64,000 nt of DNA from JALOLG01 sp963722415 (GCA_963722415.1 CAVRNI010000057.1:62001-126000), one strand, 5' to 3'. Positions 26,982 to 35,776 are shown, counted from the stretch's first letter. Notes: generated from the sequence alone by a model not told the origin. Numbers and translations are program-made.

Positions 26982-27617
26982 GTGACCACGGCGACCGCTG
27001 TGTGGTTCGTCGCCGCGGCAGCGTTCGCCGTCGCCAACTGGTGGAGCCGGTGGTCGCACCACCGCCCGACGGAGGTGTGGAGCAAGCCGCTCACGCTCGT
27101 GGCGCTGATCGGCGCCGCGATCGCCCTCGACCCGATCGATTCCCAGGTGCGGGCGTGGTTCGTCATCGCGCTCGTGCTGTGCCTGGCCGGCGACGTGTTC
27201 CTGCTCGGCGACGACAACTGGTTCGTGCCCGGATTGGCCGCGTTCCTGGCCGGGCACCTCGCGTACGTGATCGGGTTCGTGGTCGCCGACGAGTGGAACT
27301 GGTGGTACTTCACGTGCGCGTGGATCGCGTTGATTCCGTTCGGGGTCACGCTCGGCCATCGCATCCTCGCGGCAGCGATCGCCGGCCGCCCGGCGTTGCG
27401 GATTCCCGTCACGTCCTATCTGGGCGCGATCTCGTTGATGGTCACGGCGGCCGCCGCGGCCGGCAACACCTGGGCGGTTGCGGGCGCAGTCCTGTTCTTG
27501 ACGTCCGACACGATCCTCGGATGGCGACAGTTCGTCGCCCAGCGGCCGTGGATGCCGCTGACGATCATGGTCACCTACCACCTCGCGCAGGCGGCGCTGG
27601 TGATCTCGTTGATCTGA
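26982..27617 (+). CDS. Lysoplasmalogenase-like membrane protein (YhhN family)
   Basis: A 211-residue integral membrane protein with about eight hydrophobic segments. The family signatures WSKPLTLVALIGAA and ALVLCLAGDVFLLGDDNWFV (a conserved Asp in a membrane segment) are near residues 35-80, and GAVLFLTSDTILGWRQF near 172 carries the second conserved Asp. YhhN/TMEM86 proteins cleave the vinyl-ether bond of lysoplasmalogens. The start GTG 26982 is 58 bases from the divergent thpR start. Confidence 0.85.
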   Translation: MTTATAVWFVAAAAFAVANWWSRWSHHRPTEVWSKPLTLVALIGAAIALDPIDSQVRAWFVIALVLCLAGDVFLLGDDNWFVPGLAAFLAGHLAYVIGFVVADEWNWWYFTCAWIALIPFGVTLGHRILAAAIAGRPALRIPVTSYLGAISLMVTAAAAAGNTWAVAGAVLFLTSDTILGWRQFVAQRPWMPLTIMVTYHLAQAALVISLI

Positions 27618-27626
27618 GCGGTCAGA

Positions 27627-28506
27627 TCACGCGGTCCAACCGGCGTCGGGACGTTCGAACCACACGTGCGCCTGGCCGGTGCCGCCCGCCGACTCGTAGT
27701 CGCTGTACATCTCGCCCGCCGCCACGCACGACCGCCCACCGATCGCCCCGACCATCATCAGGTAGTGGGCGAAGAACCCCTCCGGGCTGACGCTACGGAA
27801 CGCCGTCCAGCCGTCGATCACCGCGGCGTGGTCGCCGGCCAGCAAGCGGGCGAGGACCTCCTCGTCCGCGGCACGGGCGGCGGGCGTGGCGATGTTCGCC
27901 GGGTCGGCGGTCTCATGTTGACGGAACTGTCGGAGTGGCCAGAAGCGGTGCGACAACCCGCCCGACGCGAGCAGCACCACGCGTCGGTCGAGCCCGGCGA
28001 CCGCGGTGGCCAGCAACTCACCGAGCAACAGCCAGTCGTCCGGCGTGCCGGTTTGGCAGATCCCGACGCTCAGCCAGCGCTCGTCGCCTTGGAGGAAACC
28101 CGAGCAGGTTGATCGTCGGGTAGTGCACCGGCAACGACGGCTCGTCGCAGGCAAGGATCCACGTGTCGTCACGATCCTCGGCGAGGGCGGCCATCGCGTG
28201 TGCCAGTTCCGGGTCGCCGGGCATGTCGTAGGGAACCTCACGCATCGCCCGCGGCAGCTCGTCCGATGTGAACAAACCTGAGCGTCGATCGTGCGCCGTG
28301 ACGATGTGTTCGACGGTCGTGAACCAGTGGGTGTCGAAGACGATCACCGTGTCGGGCCGCAGCCGGTCGAGGCGTTCGGCGCGGAGGCGGCGCAATCCGG
28401 CGACCAGGCTCGTGTCGACACCGCCATAGAGCTCGATCCGCTCGGCGTCCGGCCACACGATCGGCGGGATGTGCGAGACCAGCGCGGCGCCGACGATCTC
28501 GCCCAT
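27627..28506 (-). CDS. Class III extradiol dioxygenase, LigB/HPCD type (one frameshift)
   Basis: ATG 28506 follows GAGGGGGA and starts MGEIVGAALVSHIPPIVWPD, with the first metal-ligand region AALVSH. VIVFDTHWFTTVEHIV near 60 is typical of 3,4-dihydroxyphenylacetate dioxygenase-like enzymes. The frame breaks at the CCC run 28099-28101; with one base fewer it reads TINLLGFLQGDERWLSVGIC. The C-terminal half has VVLLASGGLSHRFWPL, the conserved active-site His region. Span is one base over a multiple of three. It opens a catechol-type ring next to the hydroxyl using iron(II) and O2. The operator at 28530 lies 23 bases upstream. Divergent from nothing; the MarR gene is upstream on the same strand. 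Confidence 0.82.
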
Positions 28507-28529
28507 CACATCCCCCTCGTCAAGAAAAT

Positions 28530-28545
28530 CATTCGGTACCAAACG
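28530..28545. promoter_or_regulatory. 16-bp operator-like inverted repeat, site 4 (upstream of dioxygenase)
   Basis: CATTCGGTACCAAACG; read on the minus strand it is CGTTTGGTACCGAATG, one base different from site 1 at 3076. GATCGTTTGGTACC (14 bases) is identical in both. On the minus strand TACGAT (complement of 28557-28562) lies upstream as a possible -10, putting the operator just downstream of the transcription start. Confidence 0.6.
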
Positions 28546-28574
28546 ATCCGCGCCCGATCGTACCCCCAACCCTT

Positions 28575-28623
28575 GTTTGTGTCACCGATTCCGGCGACCC
28601 TCGCCGGTTGCGGTGACACAAAC
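28575..28623. terminator. Long hairpin after the MarR gene
   Basis: GTTTGTGTCACCG...CGGTGACACAAAC forms 13 perfect pairs, a 3-base internal mismatch, and an inner stem CCGGCGA-CCC-TCGCCGG of 7 pairs. It lies between the end of the MarR gene (28660, minus) and the operator of the dioxygenase gene. It could insulate the two transcripts. No T-run follows, as is usual in GC-rich actinobacteria. Confidence 0.55.
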
Positions 28624-28659
28624 CGGGGTGGGAGGGGGTTGAACGGGGGTGGGAGCGGG

Positions 28660-29181
28660 TCAGGCGTCGGCGGCGTCGAGGGTGCGGAGCACGCGGCGGA
28701 GCAACCGCGCCAACTCGGCCCGCTCGGCGCCGCTGAGCTCCTTGGTGATGAACATCTCCTCCTCGTTGAAGCGCACGAAGATCGAGTCCAACGCCTTGCG
28801 TCCCTTGGCGGTCGCCTTGACGACGACGCGGCGGCCGTCGCTGGTGTGTGGCGCACGCTTGACGAAGCCGCGCCGTTCGAGCGTGTCGACGACTCCGGAC
28901 AGCGTGCCCGGGGTGACCCCGACCTCGTCGGCCAGCTGCCTCGATTCGAGGTCGCCCCACACCCGAAGTACGAAGACGGTGACGAACGCGCTCCACGACA
29001 ACCTGTGTTCCGACAACACGGTGCGTTCGAGATGTGCCCGTGCGGCAGTGGCCGCGCGGAAGATGTTGCTGACCGCGAGCAACGCCTGGAAGTCGAGCGG
29101 CAGATCGCCCAGCGCCTGTGTCACGGTTCGTTCGGCGGCGCGAAGTTCGTCGTCGTCTTGGCTTCGGAACGCACGCGGCAC
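28660..29181 (-). CDS. MarR family transcriptional regulator
   Basis: About 173 residues from GTG 29181 (an upstream start at 29262 would add 27 basic residues and overlap the next promoter). The winged helix includes LSWSAFVTVFVLRVWGDLES, the recognition helix region VTPGTLSGVVDTLERRGFVK, and the wing PHTSDGRRVVVKATAKGRKA, followed by the dimerisation helix. MarR proteins bind 16-20 bp inverted repeats and release on binding phenolic or other ligands. It is encoded beside the dioxygenase gene that carries operator site 4, so it is the best local candidate for the regulator of that 16-bp motif (inference). Confidence 0.85.
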   Translation of the reverse strand: MPRAFRSQDDDELRAAERTVTQALGDLPLDFQALLAVSNIFRAATAARAHLERTVLSEHRLSWSAFVTVFVLRVWGDLESRQLADEVGVTPGTLSGVVDTLERRGFVKRAPHTSDGRRVVVKATAKGRKALDSIFVRFNEEEMFITKELSGAERAELARLLRRVLRTLDAADA

Positions 29182-29287
29182 GACTCGGAACCTTACCCGC
29201 GCCCGCCGCTGCGCCGACCTGCGTACGCTGGCGCGATGCCGTTGAACGGACGCCAACCACACCGATCACGGTGGGCGCGATCGAGAC

Positions 29288-30076
29288 GTGCATCCGGTGG
29301 CGTGGCGCGAAGCCGGGCCGCCTGACGGTGAGCTCGTCGTCCTGCTCCACGGTCTCGGCGGGAGCCGCATCGCGTGGGAGCCGCAGCTCGCCGCGCTCTC
29401 GGCGGCGGGGTACCTGGCCGCCGCGTGGGACATGCCGGGCTACGGCGCGAGCGCCCCGCCACGTGAGTGGACGTTCGACGCACTCGCCGCGTCGGCAGCG
29501 GCGTGGATCAGCGGGTTCGGTACAGGCGCCGCGCATGTCGTCGGACTCTCGATGGGTGGGATGGTCGCGCTCCACCTGGCGTTGGTGAGCCCGGCGCTGG
29601 TGCGGACACTCGTGCTGTGCGACACCAGCCCGGCGTTCGGGTTCGACGGGTCCACCGATGCCCCGACCTGGATCGAGTCGCGTCTCGCCCCGATCCGCTC
29701 CGGTGCGACACCGGCATCGATGGCGACCGGCGTGTTGGGCGCGATCATGGCCCCCGGTTCGGCCGGGATGGCGGAGGCCGCGGCGGCGATGGCGCGCATC
29801 GATCCCGCGGCGTTCGAGGGGGCGGTGCGGTGCCTTCCTTCGCACGACGTGCGCGAGCGGTTGGCGGAGATCGTGGCGCCCACGCTGGTCGTCGTCGGTG
29901 AGCTGGACCGCGAGACACCGCCGAGCTACGCCCGCCACCTCGCCGACGGCATCCGCGACAGCCGCTACGTCGAGATCGCCGGAGCCGGCCACATCTCCAA
30001 TCTCGAACAGCCGGCCGAGTTCAACGCCGCCCTCGTCGACTTCCTCGCCGGTCGTGACGGTTCAGCCGGCGCTTGA
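29288..30076 (+). CDS. Alpha/beta hydrolase (enol-lactonase-like)
   Basis: A 262-residue hydrolase from GTG 29288. Oxyanion HGLGGS in VVLLHGLGGSRIAW near 22, nucleophile Ser in VVGLSMGGMVALHLAL near 88, acid in LVVVGELDRETPP and His in EIAGAGHISNLEQP. It resembles 3-oxoadipate enol-lactonases, which would fit the adjacent ring-cleavage dioxygenase. A leaderless-type box TACGCT (29224-29229) precedes ATG 29236 by six bases, but that ATG is out of frame; bases between contain TPTTPITVGAIET in a third frame, so the true N-terminus may run from 29236 through one or two frameshifts. Confidence 0.8.
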   Translation: MHPVAWREAGPPDGELVVLLHGLGGSRIAWEPQLAALSAAGYLAAAWDMPGYGASAPPREWTFDALAASAAAWISGFGTGAAHVVGLSMGGMVALHLALVSPALVRTLVLCDTSPAFGFDGSTDAPTWIESRLAPIRSGATPASMATGVLGAIMAPGSAGMAEAAAAMARIDPAAFEGAVRCLPSHDVRERLAEIVAPTLVVVGELDRETPPSYARHLADGIRDSRYVEIAGAGHISNLEQPAEFNAALVDFLAGRDGSAGA

Positions 30077-30085
30077 AACGTCGCT

Positions 30086-30802
30086 TTAGTCAGCGCGTCG
30101 CTTCTCGCCCCAGCGGTTCCAGTGCGTCACGGCGGACGCCGGCTTGCGGGGCGCCACCCCGAACTTGCCCACCGGCCATCCGACAGGGACGAGCGCGGCG
30201 ATCTCGTACCGCGCCGAGCCGTCCGGTCCCTCCGGCACGCCGAGCGCGTCGAGCACTTCGGCGGTGTGGATGCGGATCACCGTCGTGAGCGCCGTACCGA
30301 GCCCGAGTGAGCGGGCGGCGACGCAGAAGTTCTGCACCGCCGGATAGACGCTTGCGTCGAGCCGGCCGATGTCCATCACACCGTCGTCGTCGCGCGGGGT
30401 CCACGGGATGAGGGGCTGGAGGAACAGCACGATCGCAGGCGCGTCGGCGAGATGATCGGCGAGATGCCGGCTGGCGTCGCGCGTGCGTCGCCATGACGCA
30501 GCCTGCGCCTCGTCGCGGAACTCGCTCGGCTCGGGGAGCGAACGCTCGTAGCGGTCGAACGCGGCGCGGTACCACTGACCGATGGCCGCCTTCTGTGCCG
30601 GTTCGGTGAGCACGATGTACTGCTGGGGCTGCACGTTGCCGCCGCTCGGCGCTTGTTGGGCGGCGCGCAGGCACGTCGCGATGTCGTCGTCGTCGACCGG
30701 TTCGTCGCTGAAGCGGCGGATCGCCCGCGTCGTCATGATCGCTTCGATCGTGTCCATCGTCATCCGATCACCCGCTCTGATCCCGGCATCTCGATTCGTC
30801 AT
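30086..30802 (-). CDS. Nitroreductase family FMN oxidoreductase
   Basis: A 238-residue protein. The FMN-binding region begins AIMTTRAIRRFSDEPVDDDD, and APSGGNVQPQQYIVLTEPA matches the second conserved block. The C-terminal GLGTALTTVIRIHTAEV and YEIAALVPVGWPVGKFG are typical. ATG 30802 overlaps the enoyl-CoA hydratase stop (ATGA), supporting this start although Met14 and Met16 are alternatives. The family reduces nitroaromatics, quinones or flavins with NAD(P)H; some members act in dehalogenation or desaturation. Substrate unknown. Co-transcribed with the hydratase upstream. Confidence 0.86.
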   Translation of the reverse strand: MTNRDAGIRAGDRMTMDTIEAIMTTRAIRRFSDEPVDDDDIATCLRAAQQAPSGGNVQPQQYIVLTEPAQKAAIGQWYRAAFDRYERSLPEPSEFRDEAQAASWRRTRDASRHLADHLADAPAIVLFLQPLIPWTPRDDDGVMDIGRLDASVYPAVQNFCVAARSLGLGTALTTVIRIHTAEVLDALGVPEGPDGSARYEIAALVPVGWPVGKFGVAPRKPASAVTHWNRWGEKRRAD

Positions 30803-31578
30803 CGCCCTTCGAAGTGGGGCGTCCGCCGGGCGACGAAGGCGTCGACGGCCTCGGCATGGTCATTGGAGAAGAAGCAGCCGATCTCGAGCGCCGTCGACAT
30901 GTCGAAGCTGGTCAACAAGGCCTGTTTGATCTGCGCGTTGACGGCGATCTTGGTGCCCTGCACCGCGAGCGGTGCGCCGGCCGCAAGGCGATCCGCCCAC
31001 GCCCGCGCTCGGGTCGCCACGTCGGCCGCCGGGCAGGATTCGACTGCCACGCCGAGCCGAACCGCCTCGGCCGCGGTGAGCGGATCGCCCAACATGAGGT
31101 GGCGCTTGGCGGCGAGCGGACCGAGGAGCAGCGGCCAGATCGCGGCGCCGCCGTCGCCGGCGACGAGACCGACGAGCACGTGCGGGTCGATGATCTTGGC
31201 GTCGTCGGCCATCACGATCACGTCGCAGAGCAGGGCGATCGACGCGCCGAGCCCGACGGCCGAGCCGTTCAAGCCACACACGATCGGCACCTCCACATCG
31301 AGCTGGTCCCAGATCAGCTGCTTGCCCTCGCGCCGCAGCGCGTGCGTGGCCTCCGCCGTGCGCAGCTCCGGGAACCACGACATGTCGCCGCCCGCCGAGA
31401 ACGCCTTACCGGTGGCCGTGAGCACGACGGCGCGAGCGGTCGACTCCTGCTTCAGCGTGCGGAACAGCTCGCCGAGCTCGCGGTGGAGACGGGCATCGAC
31501 GGCATTCAGCGCCGAATCGGGATGATCGATGGTCACGGTCAACACGTCGCCGTCGCGCACCAGCCCGATGGTCTCCAT
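30799..31578 (-). CDS. Enoyl-CoA hydratase/isomerase family protein
   Basis: A 259-residue crotonase. It has AVVLTATGKAFSAGGDMSWF (oxyanion residue region) near residue 55 and VPIVCGLNGSAVGLGASIAL near 100, followed by DDAKIIDPHVLVGLVAGDGG where classical hydratases have the catalytic Glu motif; here the second catalytic position looks like Asp-Gly-Gly, so hydratase, isomerase or ligase-like chemistry is possible. The tail ending FFSNDHAEAVDAFVARRTPH is standard. It would act on an acyl-CoA. Coupled by ATGA to the nitroreductase gene downstream. Confidence 0.86.
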   Translation of the reverse strand: METIGLVRDGDVLTVTIDHPDSALNAVDARLHRELGELFRTLKQESTARAVVLTATGKAFSAGGDMSWFPELRTAEATHALRREGKQLIWDQLDVEVPIVCGLNGSAVGLGASIALLCDVIVMADDAKIIDPHVLVGLVAGDGGAAIWPLLLGPLAAKRHLMLGDPLTAAEAVRLGVAVESCPAADVATRARAWADRLAAGAPLAVQGTKIAVNAQIKQALLTSFDMSTALEIGCFFSNDHAEAVDAFVARRTPHFEGR

Positions 31579-31620
31579 CGCCGGCGACGGTACTCGCCGC
31601 GCCGCGTCGCCCACTCGACC

Positions 31621-32556
31621 GTGCGCGTAGGGTTCGCCGTCGTGCGTCTGACCGTCGTGCTCGGGGAATGGCTCGACGCGCCGATCGAAGCCGACCTCGC
31701 GGTTGCCGTCGAAGCCGATCGCCTCGGCTACGAGCAGGTCTGGATCGGCGAAGCGGCCAAGCTCGACGCGCCGGCGCTGGCGTCGACGATCGTGGCCCGC
31801 ACGACGCAGATCGAGCCGGTGCTCGGTCCGCTCGCGGTCACGGTGAGGTCGGCGGTTCAGATCGCGTTGGCAGCGTCGACAGTGGCCGCTGCCGGGCGGA
31901 CGACGCACGTCGCGCTCGGCACGTCGAGCGACGTCGTCGCCAGGTGGCACGGCCGGGCTCGGGCGGGCGCGGCAGCGATGCTCGAGCAGAGCACGCGGGA
32001 CGTGCGGATCCTGATCGACGGCGGACGCGTCAACGGGTTCCGGCTCCGTGAACCGCTCGCCGGCACCACGCTGACGGTTGCCGCGTTCGGGCCCAAGGCC
32101 GCGGCAGTCGCGGCGGCCGCCGACCGCATGGTGCTCAACATGGTCACGGCCGCGACCGCGGCGCGACTCGCCGCCCTGCATCCGGCGACGGCCGTGTGGC
32201 TGGCGGCCGCGATCGACCCGACCGACAAGGAACGGCAATGGCTCTCGCGCGGCTACGTCGGGTACCTCCCGGCCCCCGGCTACGGCGAGATGTTCGCCGA
32301 GGCCGGGTTCGGTGACCTGGTCGAGTTCGCGCGGTCGCGTCCACATCCGAAGGCACTGGCGGAGCGCATCCCCGACGACCTCGTCGACGCAGTGGCGCTG
32401 ATCGGAGACGAGACGACCGTGCTGCGGCGGATCGGCGAATACGCCGCGGCGGGGATCACCGAGATCGGCGTCGTCGTCCCGTCGTTGGACCAACCCAGCG
32501 GGCGCCGGACGCTCGAGGCGCTGGCGCCGGGACAGGGCCGCGCGCGGTACGCGTAA
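31621..32556 (+). CDS. LLM-class flavin-dependent oxidoreductase (F420/FMN TIM barrel)
   Basis: A 311-residue protein with the luciferase-like beta-alpha barrel: ADLAVAVEADRLGYEQVWIG, QIEPVLGPLAVTVRSAVQIA, THVALGTSSDVVARWHGRAR and the end EYAAAGITEIGVVVPS. The start GTG 31621 is uncertain (GTG 31645 is in frame). In actinobacteria such proteins usually use coenzyme F420. It is followed 10 bases later by a second LLM protein; the pair and the downstream CoA ligase probably form one transcription unit or regulon. Confidence 0.82.
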   Translation: MRVGFAVVRLTVVLGEWLDAPIEADLAVAVEADRLGYEQVWIGEAAKLDAPALASTIVARTTQIEPVLGPLAVTVRSAVQIALAASTVAAAGRTTHVALGTSSDVVARWHGRARAGAAAMLEQSTRDVRILIDGGRVNGFRLREPLAGTTLTVAAFGPKAAAVAAAADRMVLNMVTAATAARLAALHPATAVWLAAAIDPTDKERQWLSRGYVGYLPAPGYGEMFAEAGFGDLVEFARSRPHPKALAERIPDDLVDAVALIGDETTVLRRIGEYAAAGITEIGVVVPSLDQPSGRRTLEALAPGQGRARYA

Positions 32557-32566
32557 GGTGACGCGC

Positions 32567-33379
32567 ATGGCCGGATCGACCGACCGCATGAAGTTCGGAT
32601 TCGTCGTCCCCTGGGCCGACGCCGGTGAGGTCGGGGAGCTGGCCGCGGCCGCCGAGGGCGCCGGCTGGGACGGACTGTTCGTCTGGGAGCCGGTCTGGGG
32701 CGTCGACGCGTGGATCTCGCTCGGCGTCGCGGCCGCCCGCACGTCGACGATCCGCCTCGGCACGATGCTCACACCGCCATCGCGACGCCGCCCATGGGAG
32801 CTCGCCAGCCAGGTTGCGACCGTCGATCGGCTGAGCGCCGGACGGGTGATCCTCTCCGTCGGGCTCGGCGCCGTCGACTCGGGGTTCGAGGCGTTCGGCG
32901 AGGAATGCGACCGGCGCACGCGAGCCGAACTGATGGACGAGTGCCTCGAGATCGTCACCGGCCTGTGGGACGGCCAACCGTTCGAGTACGACGGCGCCCA
33001 CTTCCACGTCAAGCCGACCGATTTCCCCACGATCGGCAACACCGTGCAGCAGCCGCGTGTGCCGATCTGGTGCGTCGGTGCGATCGGGCGCCGGCAGTCG
33101 ATGGAGCGGGCGCTGCGCTGGGACGGTCTCATCCCGCAGGTCGTCGGCGACGGTGACGTGCGCCAGGCAACGCTCGACGAGGTTGCCGGCGTTCGGGCAC
33201 TCGTCGGCGACAGGCCGTACGACATCGTGATCGAGGGTGTCGGCTCCGAGCACTCCCCCGCCGCGTGGCACGACGCTGGCGCCACATGGTGGATCGAGTC
33301 GATGTGGGACGCGATGCGGGAGGACTCGGCGGCGACAGCGGCGCTCGACCGGCTGCGAGAAGGACCCCTGACAACCTGA
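32567..33379 (+). CDS. LLM-class flavin-dependent oxidoreductase, second copy
   Basis: About 270 residues from ATG 32567, which has AAGGTGA eight bases upstream; GTG 32558 is possible. Barrel motifs: KFGFVVPWADAGEVGELAAA, AGWDGLFVWEPVWGVDAWIS, TSTIRLGTMLTPPSRRRPWE, ATVDRLSAGRVILSVGLGAV and DECLEIVTGLWDGQPFEYDG. These are the classic LLM blocks (F420-dependent glucose-6-phosphate dehydrogenase or N5,N10-methylenetetrahydromethanopterin reductase superfamily). Only weakly similar to its neighbour. Substrate unknown. Confidence 0.88.
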   Translation: MAGSTDRMKFGFVVPWADAGEVGELAAAAEGAGWDGLFVWEPVWGVDAWISLGVAAARTSTIRLGTMLTPPSRRRPWELASQVATVDRLSAGRVILSVGLGAVDSGFEAFGEECDRRTRAELMDECLEIVTGLWDGQPFEYDGAHFHVKPTDFPTIGNTVQQPRVPIWCVGAIGRRQSMERALRWDGLIPQVVGDGDVRQATLDEVAGVRALVGDRPYDIVIEGVGSEHSPAAWHDAGATWWIESMWDAMREDSAATAALDRLREGPLTT

Positions 33380-33397
33380 CCCGGTACCGTCAGGCGG

Positions 33398-35014
33398 GTG
33401 ACCGACAAGGGTTGGAACTTCGCCGACGCGTGGGAGCGCGTCGCCGAACGCGTCCCGGATGCTCTCGCCCAGCGCCAGGGTGACCGCGAGTACACGTGGG
33501 CCGAGTTCGACCGGCGCGCCGACGGCATCGCCGCCACGTTGCTCGCGGCCGGCGTCGTCGAGCAGGACAAGGTCGCCCACTACCTCTACAACTGCCCGGA
33601 GTACCTCGAGAGCAGCTACGGGGCGTTCAAGGCGGGACTGGCGATCGCCAACACCAACTACCGCTACGCGGCCGACGAGCTCGTCTACCTGTGGACCAAC
33701 GCCGATGCGGTGGCGGTCATCTTCCACGGCACGTTCGCCGCGCAGTGCGAAGCGGTCCGCGATCGCGTGCCGGGGGTGCGCCTGTGGATCTGGGTCGACG
33801 ACGGGTCGGGTCCGTGCCCCGAGTGGGCCGTCCCGTACGAACGGGCCGCCGCCTCGGCAACCGGCCGCGTCGTGGCGCCGTGGGGTCGCTCGGGCGATCA
33901 CCTGTTGCTGCTGTACACGGGCGGTACCACCGGCATGCCGAAGGGAGTGATGTGGCGCCAGGACGACCTGTTCGGCGCCCTCGATGCGAACAACCGGCAC
34001 CGGATGCCACCGGAACAAGACCTCGATGCGCTCGGCGGACGGGTCGCGTCGGCCGGCCCCCGCAACCTGCCCGCGGCACCGCTGATGCACGGCACCGGCT
34101 TCTTCAACGCCGTCAGCAATCTGATGCTCGGCGGCAGCGTCACGACGATGGAGGGCCGTCGCTTCGACGCCGTCGAGCTGCTCGACACGGTCGAACGGTT
34201 CTCGATCAACTCGATGTCGATCGTCGGTGACGCGTTCGCCAAGCCGATCCTGCGCGCCCTCGACGCCGATCCCGAGCGCTGGGACATCTCGAGCCTGCGG
34301 GTCATCGTGTCGTCCGGTGTGATCTGGTCGCAACAGACCAAGGACGGGTTGTTGCGCCACAACGACCGGCTGATCATGGTCGATGCCCTCGGGTCGAGCG
34401 AGGCGATCGGGATGGCGACCAACACGACGCGGGCCGGCGAGGGCGCCGGAACGGCGCGGTTCAGCCTCGGCCCGAACACCCGGGTCGTCACCGAGGACGG
34501 ACGCGACGTCGAGCCCGGGTCCGGTGAACGCGGACATGTCGCGCTCAGGGGGTTCACGCCGGTCGGCTACTACAAGGATCCGGAGAAGTCGGCGGCGACG
34601 TTCCGGGTGATCGACGGCGTGCGCTACTCGATCCCCGGCGACTGGGCCGAGGTCGAGTCCGACGGCACCGTCAAGCTGCTCGGGCGCGGCAGCCAGTGCA
34701 TCAACACCGGGGGCGAGAAGGTGTACCCGGAAGAGGTCGAGGAGGCGCTCAAGCTGCACCCGTCGGTTCACGACGCGGCCGTCGTCGGTGTGCCCGACGA
34801 GCGCTTCGGCGAGGCGATCACCGCCCTCGTCGAGCCCAACCCGGGCGCGACCGCCGACGAGGCCGAGTTGATCGCCCACGTCAAGGACAAGCTCGCCGCG
34901 TTCAAGGCGCCCAAGCGCGTGTTGTCGGTCAGCACTGTCGCGCGGGCCGCCAACGGCAAGCTCGACTACAAGCAGTTGCAGTCCGAAGCGCTCGAGCGCC
35001 TCGGACTGAACTGA
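33398..35014 (+). CDS. Acyl-CoA synthetase (FadD-like)
   Basis: A 538-residue adenylate-forming ligase. Motif A3 is LLLLYTGGTTGMPKGVMWRQ near 170, A5 is MVDALGSSEAIGM near 330, A7-A8 is SIPGDWAEVESDGTVKLLGR then GGEKVYPEEVEEAL, and the catalytic Lys is in ARAANGKLDYKQLQ near the end. The GVMWRQ and APLMHGTGFF segments recall the mycobacterial FadD17/FadD19 group that activates sterol side chains; this is inference. GTG 33398 has TACCGT (33385-33390) seven bases upstream, a leaderless-type -10. It follows two LLM oxidoreductase genes. Confidence 0.9.
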   Translation: MTDKGWNFADAWERVAERVPDALAQRQGDREYTWAEFDRRADGIAATLLAAGVVEQDKVAHYLYNCPEYLESSYGAFKAGLAIANTNYRYAADELVYLWTNADAVAVIFHGTFAAQCEAVRDRVPGVRLWIWVDDGSGPCPEWAVPYERAAASATGRVVAPWGRSGDHLLLLYTGGTTGMPKGVMWRQDDLFGALDANNRHRMPPEQDLDALGGRVASAGPRNLPAAPLMHGTGFFNAVSNLMLGGSVTTMEGRRFDAVELLDTVERFSINSMSIVGDAFAKPILRALDADPERWDISSLRVIVSSGVIWSQQTKDGLLRHNDRLIMVDALGSSEAIGMATNTTRAGEGAGTARFSLGPNTRVVTEDGRDVEPGSGERGHVALRGFTPVGYYKDPEKSAATFRVIDGVRYSIPGDWAEVESDGTVKLLGRGSQCINTGGEKVYPEEVEEALKLHPSVHDAAVVGVPDERFGEAITALVEPNPGATADEAELIAHVKDKLAAFKAPKRVLSVSTVARAANGKLDYKQLQSEALERLGLN

Positions 35015-35062
35015 TGCTCGGCATCTGAGCACGGCGGCGGGTCGCCTCTACACTCGACCGCG

Positions 35063-35776
35063 ATGTCCCCCCGGATCGACTGGGCCAACTACGACGCCGT
35101 GCTGTTCGACCTCGACGGCGTGATCACGCCGACCGCCGACGTTCACGAACGGGCGTGGGCCGAGTTGTTCGACGACTTCGACTACACACCCGACGACTAC
35201 CTGGCCCACATCGACGGCCGGCCGCGCTACGACGGCGTCAGGGCGTTCCTCCACTCACGCGGCATCGAGTTGCCCGACGGGCTGCCGACCGACCCGCCGG
35301 GGGGCCACACGATCTGCGCGATGGGGAACCGCAAGAACGTCGTCTTCAACGAGGTGCTGGATTCCGAGGGGATCGCCCCGTATCCGGGATCGATGGCGGT
35401 GATGGACCTCCTCGACGCGGCCGGCGTGCCGCAGGCCGTGGTGTCGTCGTCGAAGAACGCTCGCCGCGTGCTGGAGGCGGCCGGGCTCGGCGACCGGTTC
35501 GGCGTCGTGGTCGATGGGATCACCGCGACCGCCGAGGGACTCGCCGGCAAGCCGGCACCCGACACGTTCCTCCGGGCGGCCGAGTTGCTCGGCGTCGCAC
35601 CGGAACGCTCGATCGTCGTCGAGGACGCCGTCACGGGCATCGCCGCCGGCAAGGACGGCGGATTCGGCTTCGTGCTGGGCATCGACCGCGGCGACAACGC
35701 AGCGGCCCTCAAGGCCCACGGCGCGGATGCGATCGTGACCGACCTCGCCGACACGATCGAGCCACAGCAGTCATGA
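35063..35776 (+). CDS. Beta-phosphoglucomutase-like HAD hydrolase
   Basis: A 237-residue HAD protein. Motif I is VLFDLDGVITPTADVHERAW near residue 13, motif II is AVVSSSKNARRVLEAAGL, motif III is the Lys of GLAGKPAPDTFLRAAEL, and motif IV is SIVVEDAVTGIAAGKDGGFG. The cap segment and VSSSKN fit beta-phosphoglucomutase. TACACT (35049-35054) lies eight bases before ATG 35063, so the mRNA is probably leaderless. Its stop overlaps the GH65 phosphorylase start (ATGA): the phosphorylase releases beta-glucose 1-phosphate, which this enzyme would convert to glucose 6-phosphate. Confidence 0.88.
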   Translation: MSPRIDWANYDAVLFDLDGVITPTADVHERAWAELFDDFDYTPDDYLAHIDGRPRYDGVRAFLHSRGIELPDGLPTDPPGGHTICAMGNRKNVVFNEVLDSEGIAPYPGSMAVMDLLDAAGVPQAVVSSSKNARRVLEAAGLGDRFGVVVDGITATAEGLAGKPAPDTFLRAAELLGVAPERSIVVEDAVTGIAAGKDGGFGFVLGIDRGDNAAALKAHGADAIVTDLADTIEPQQS

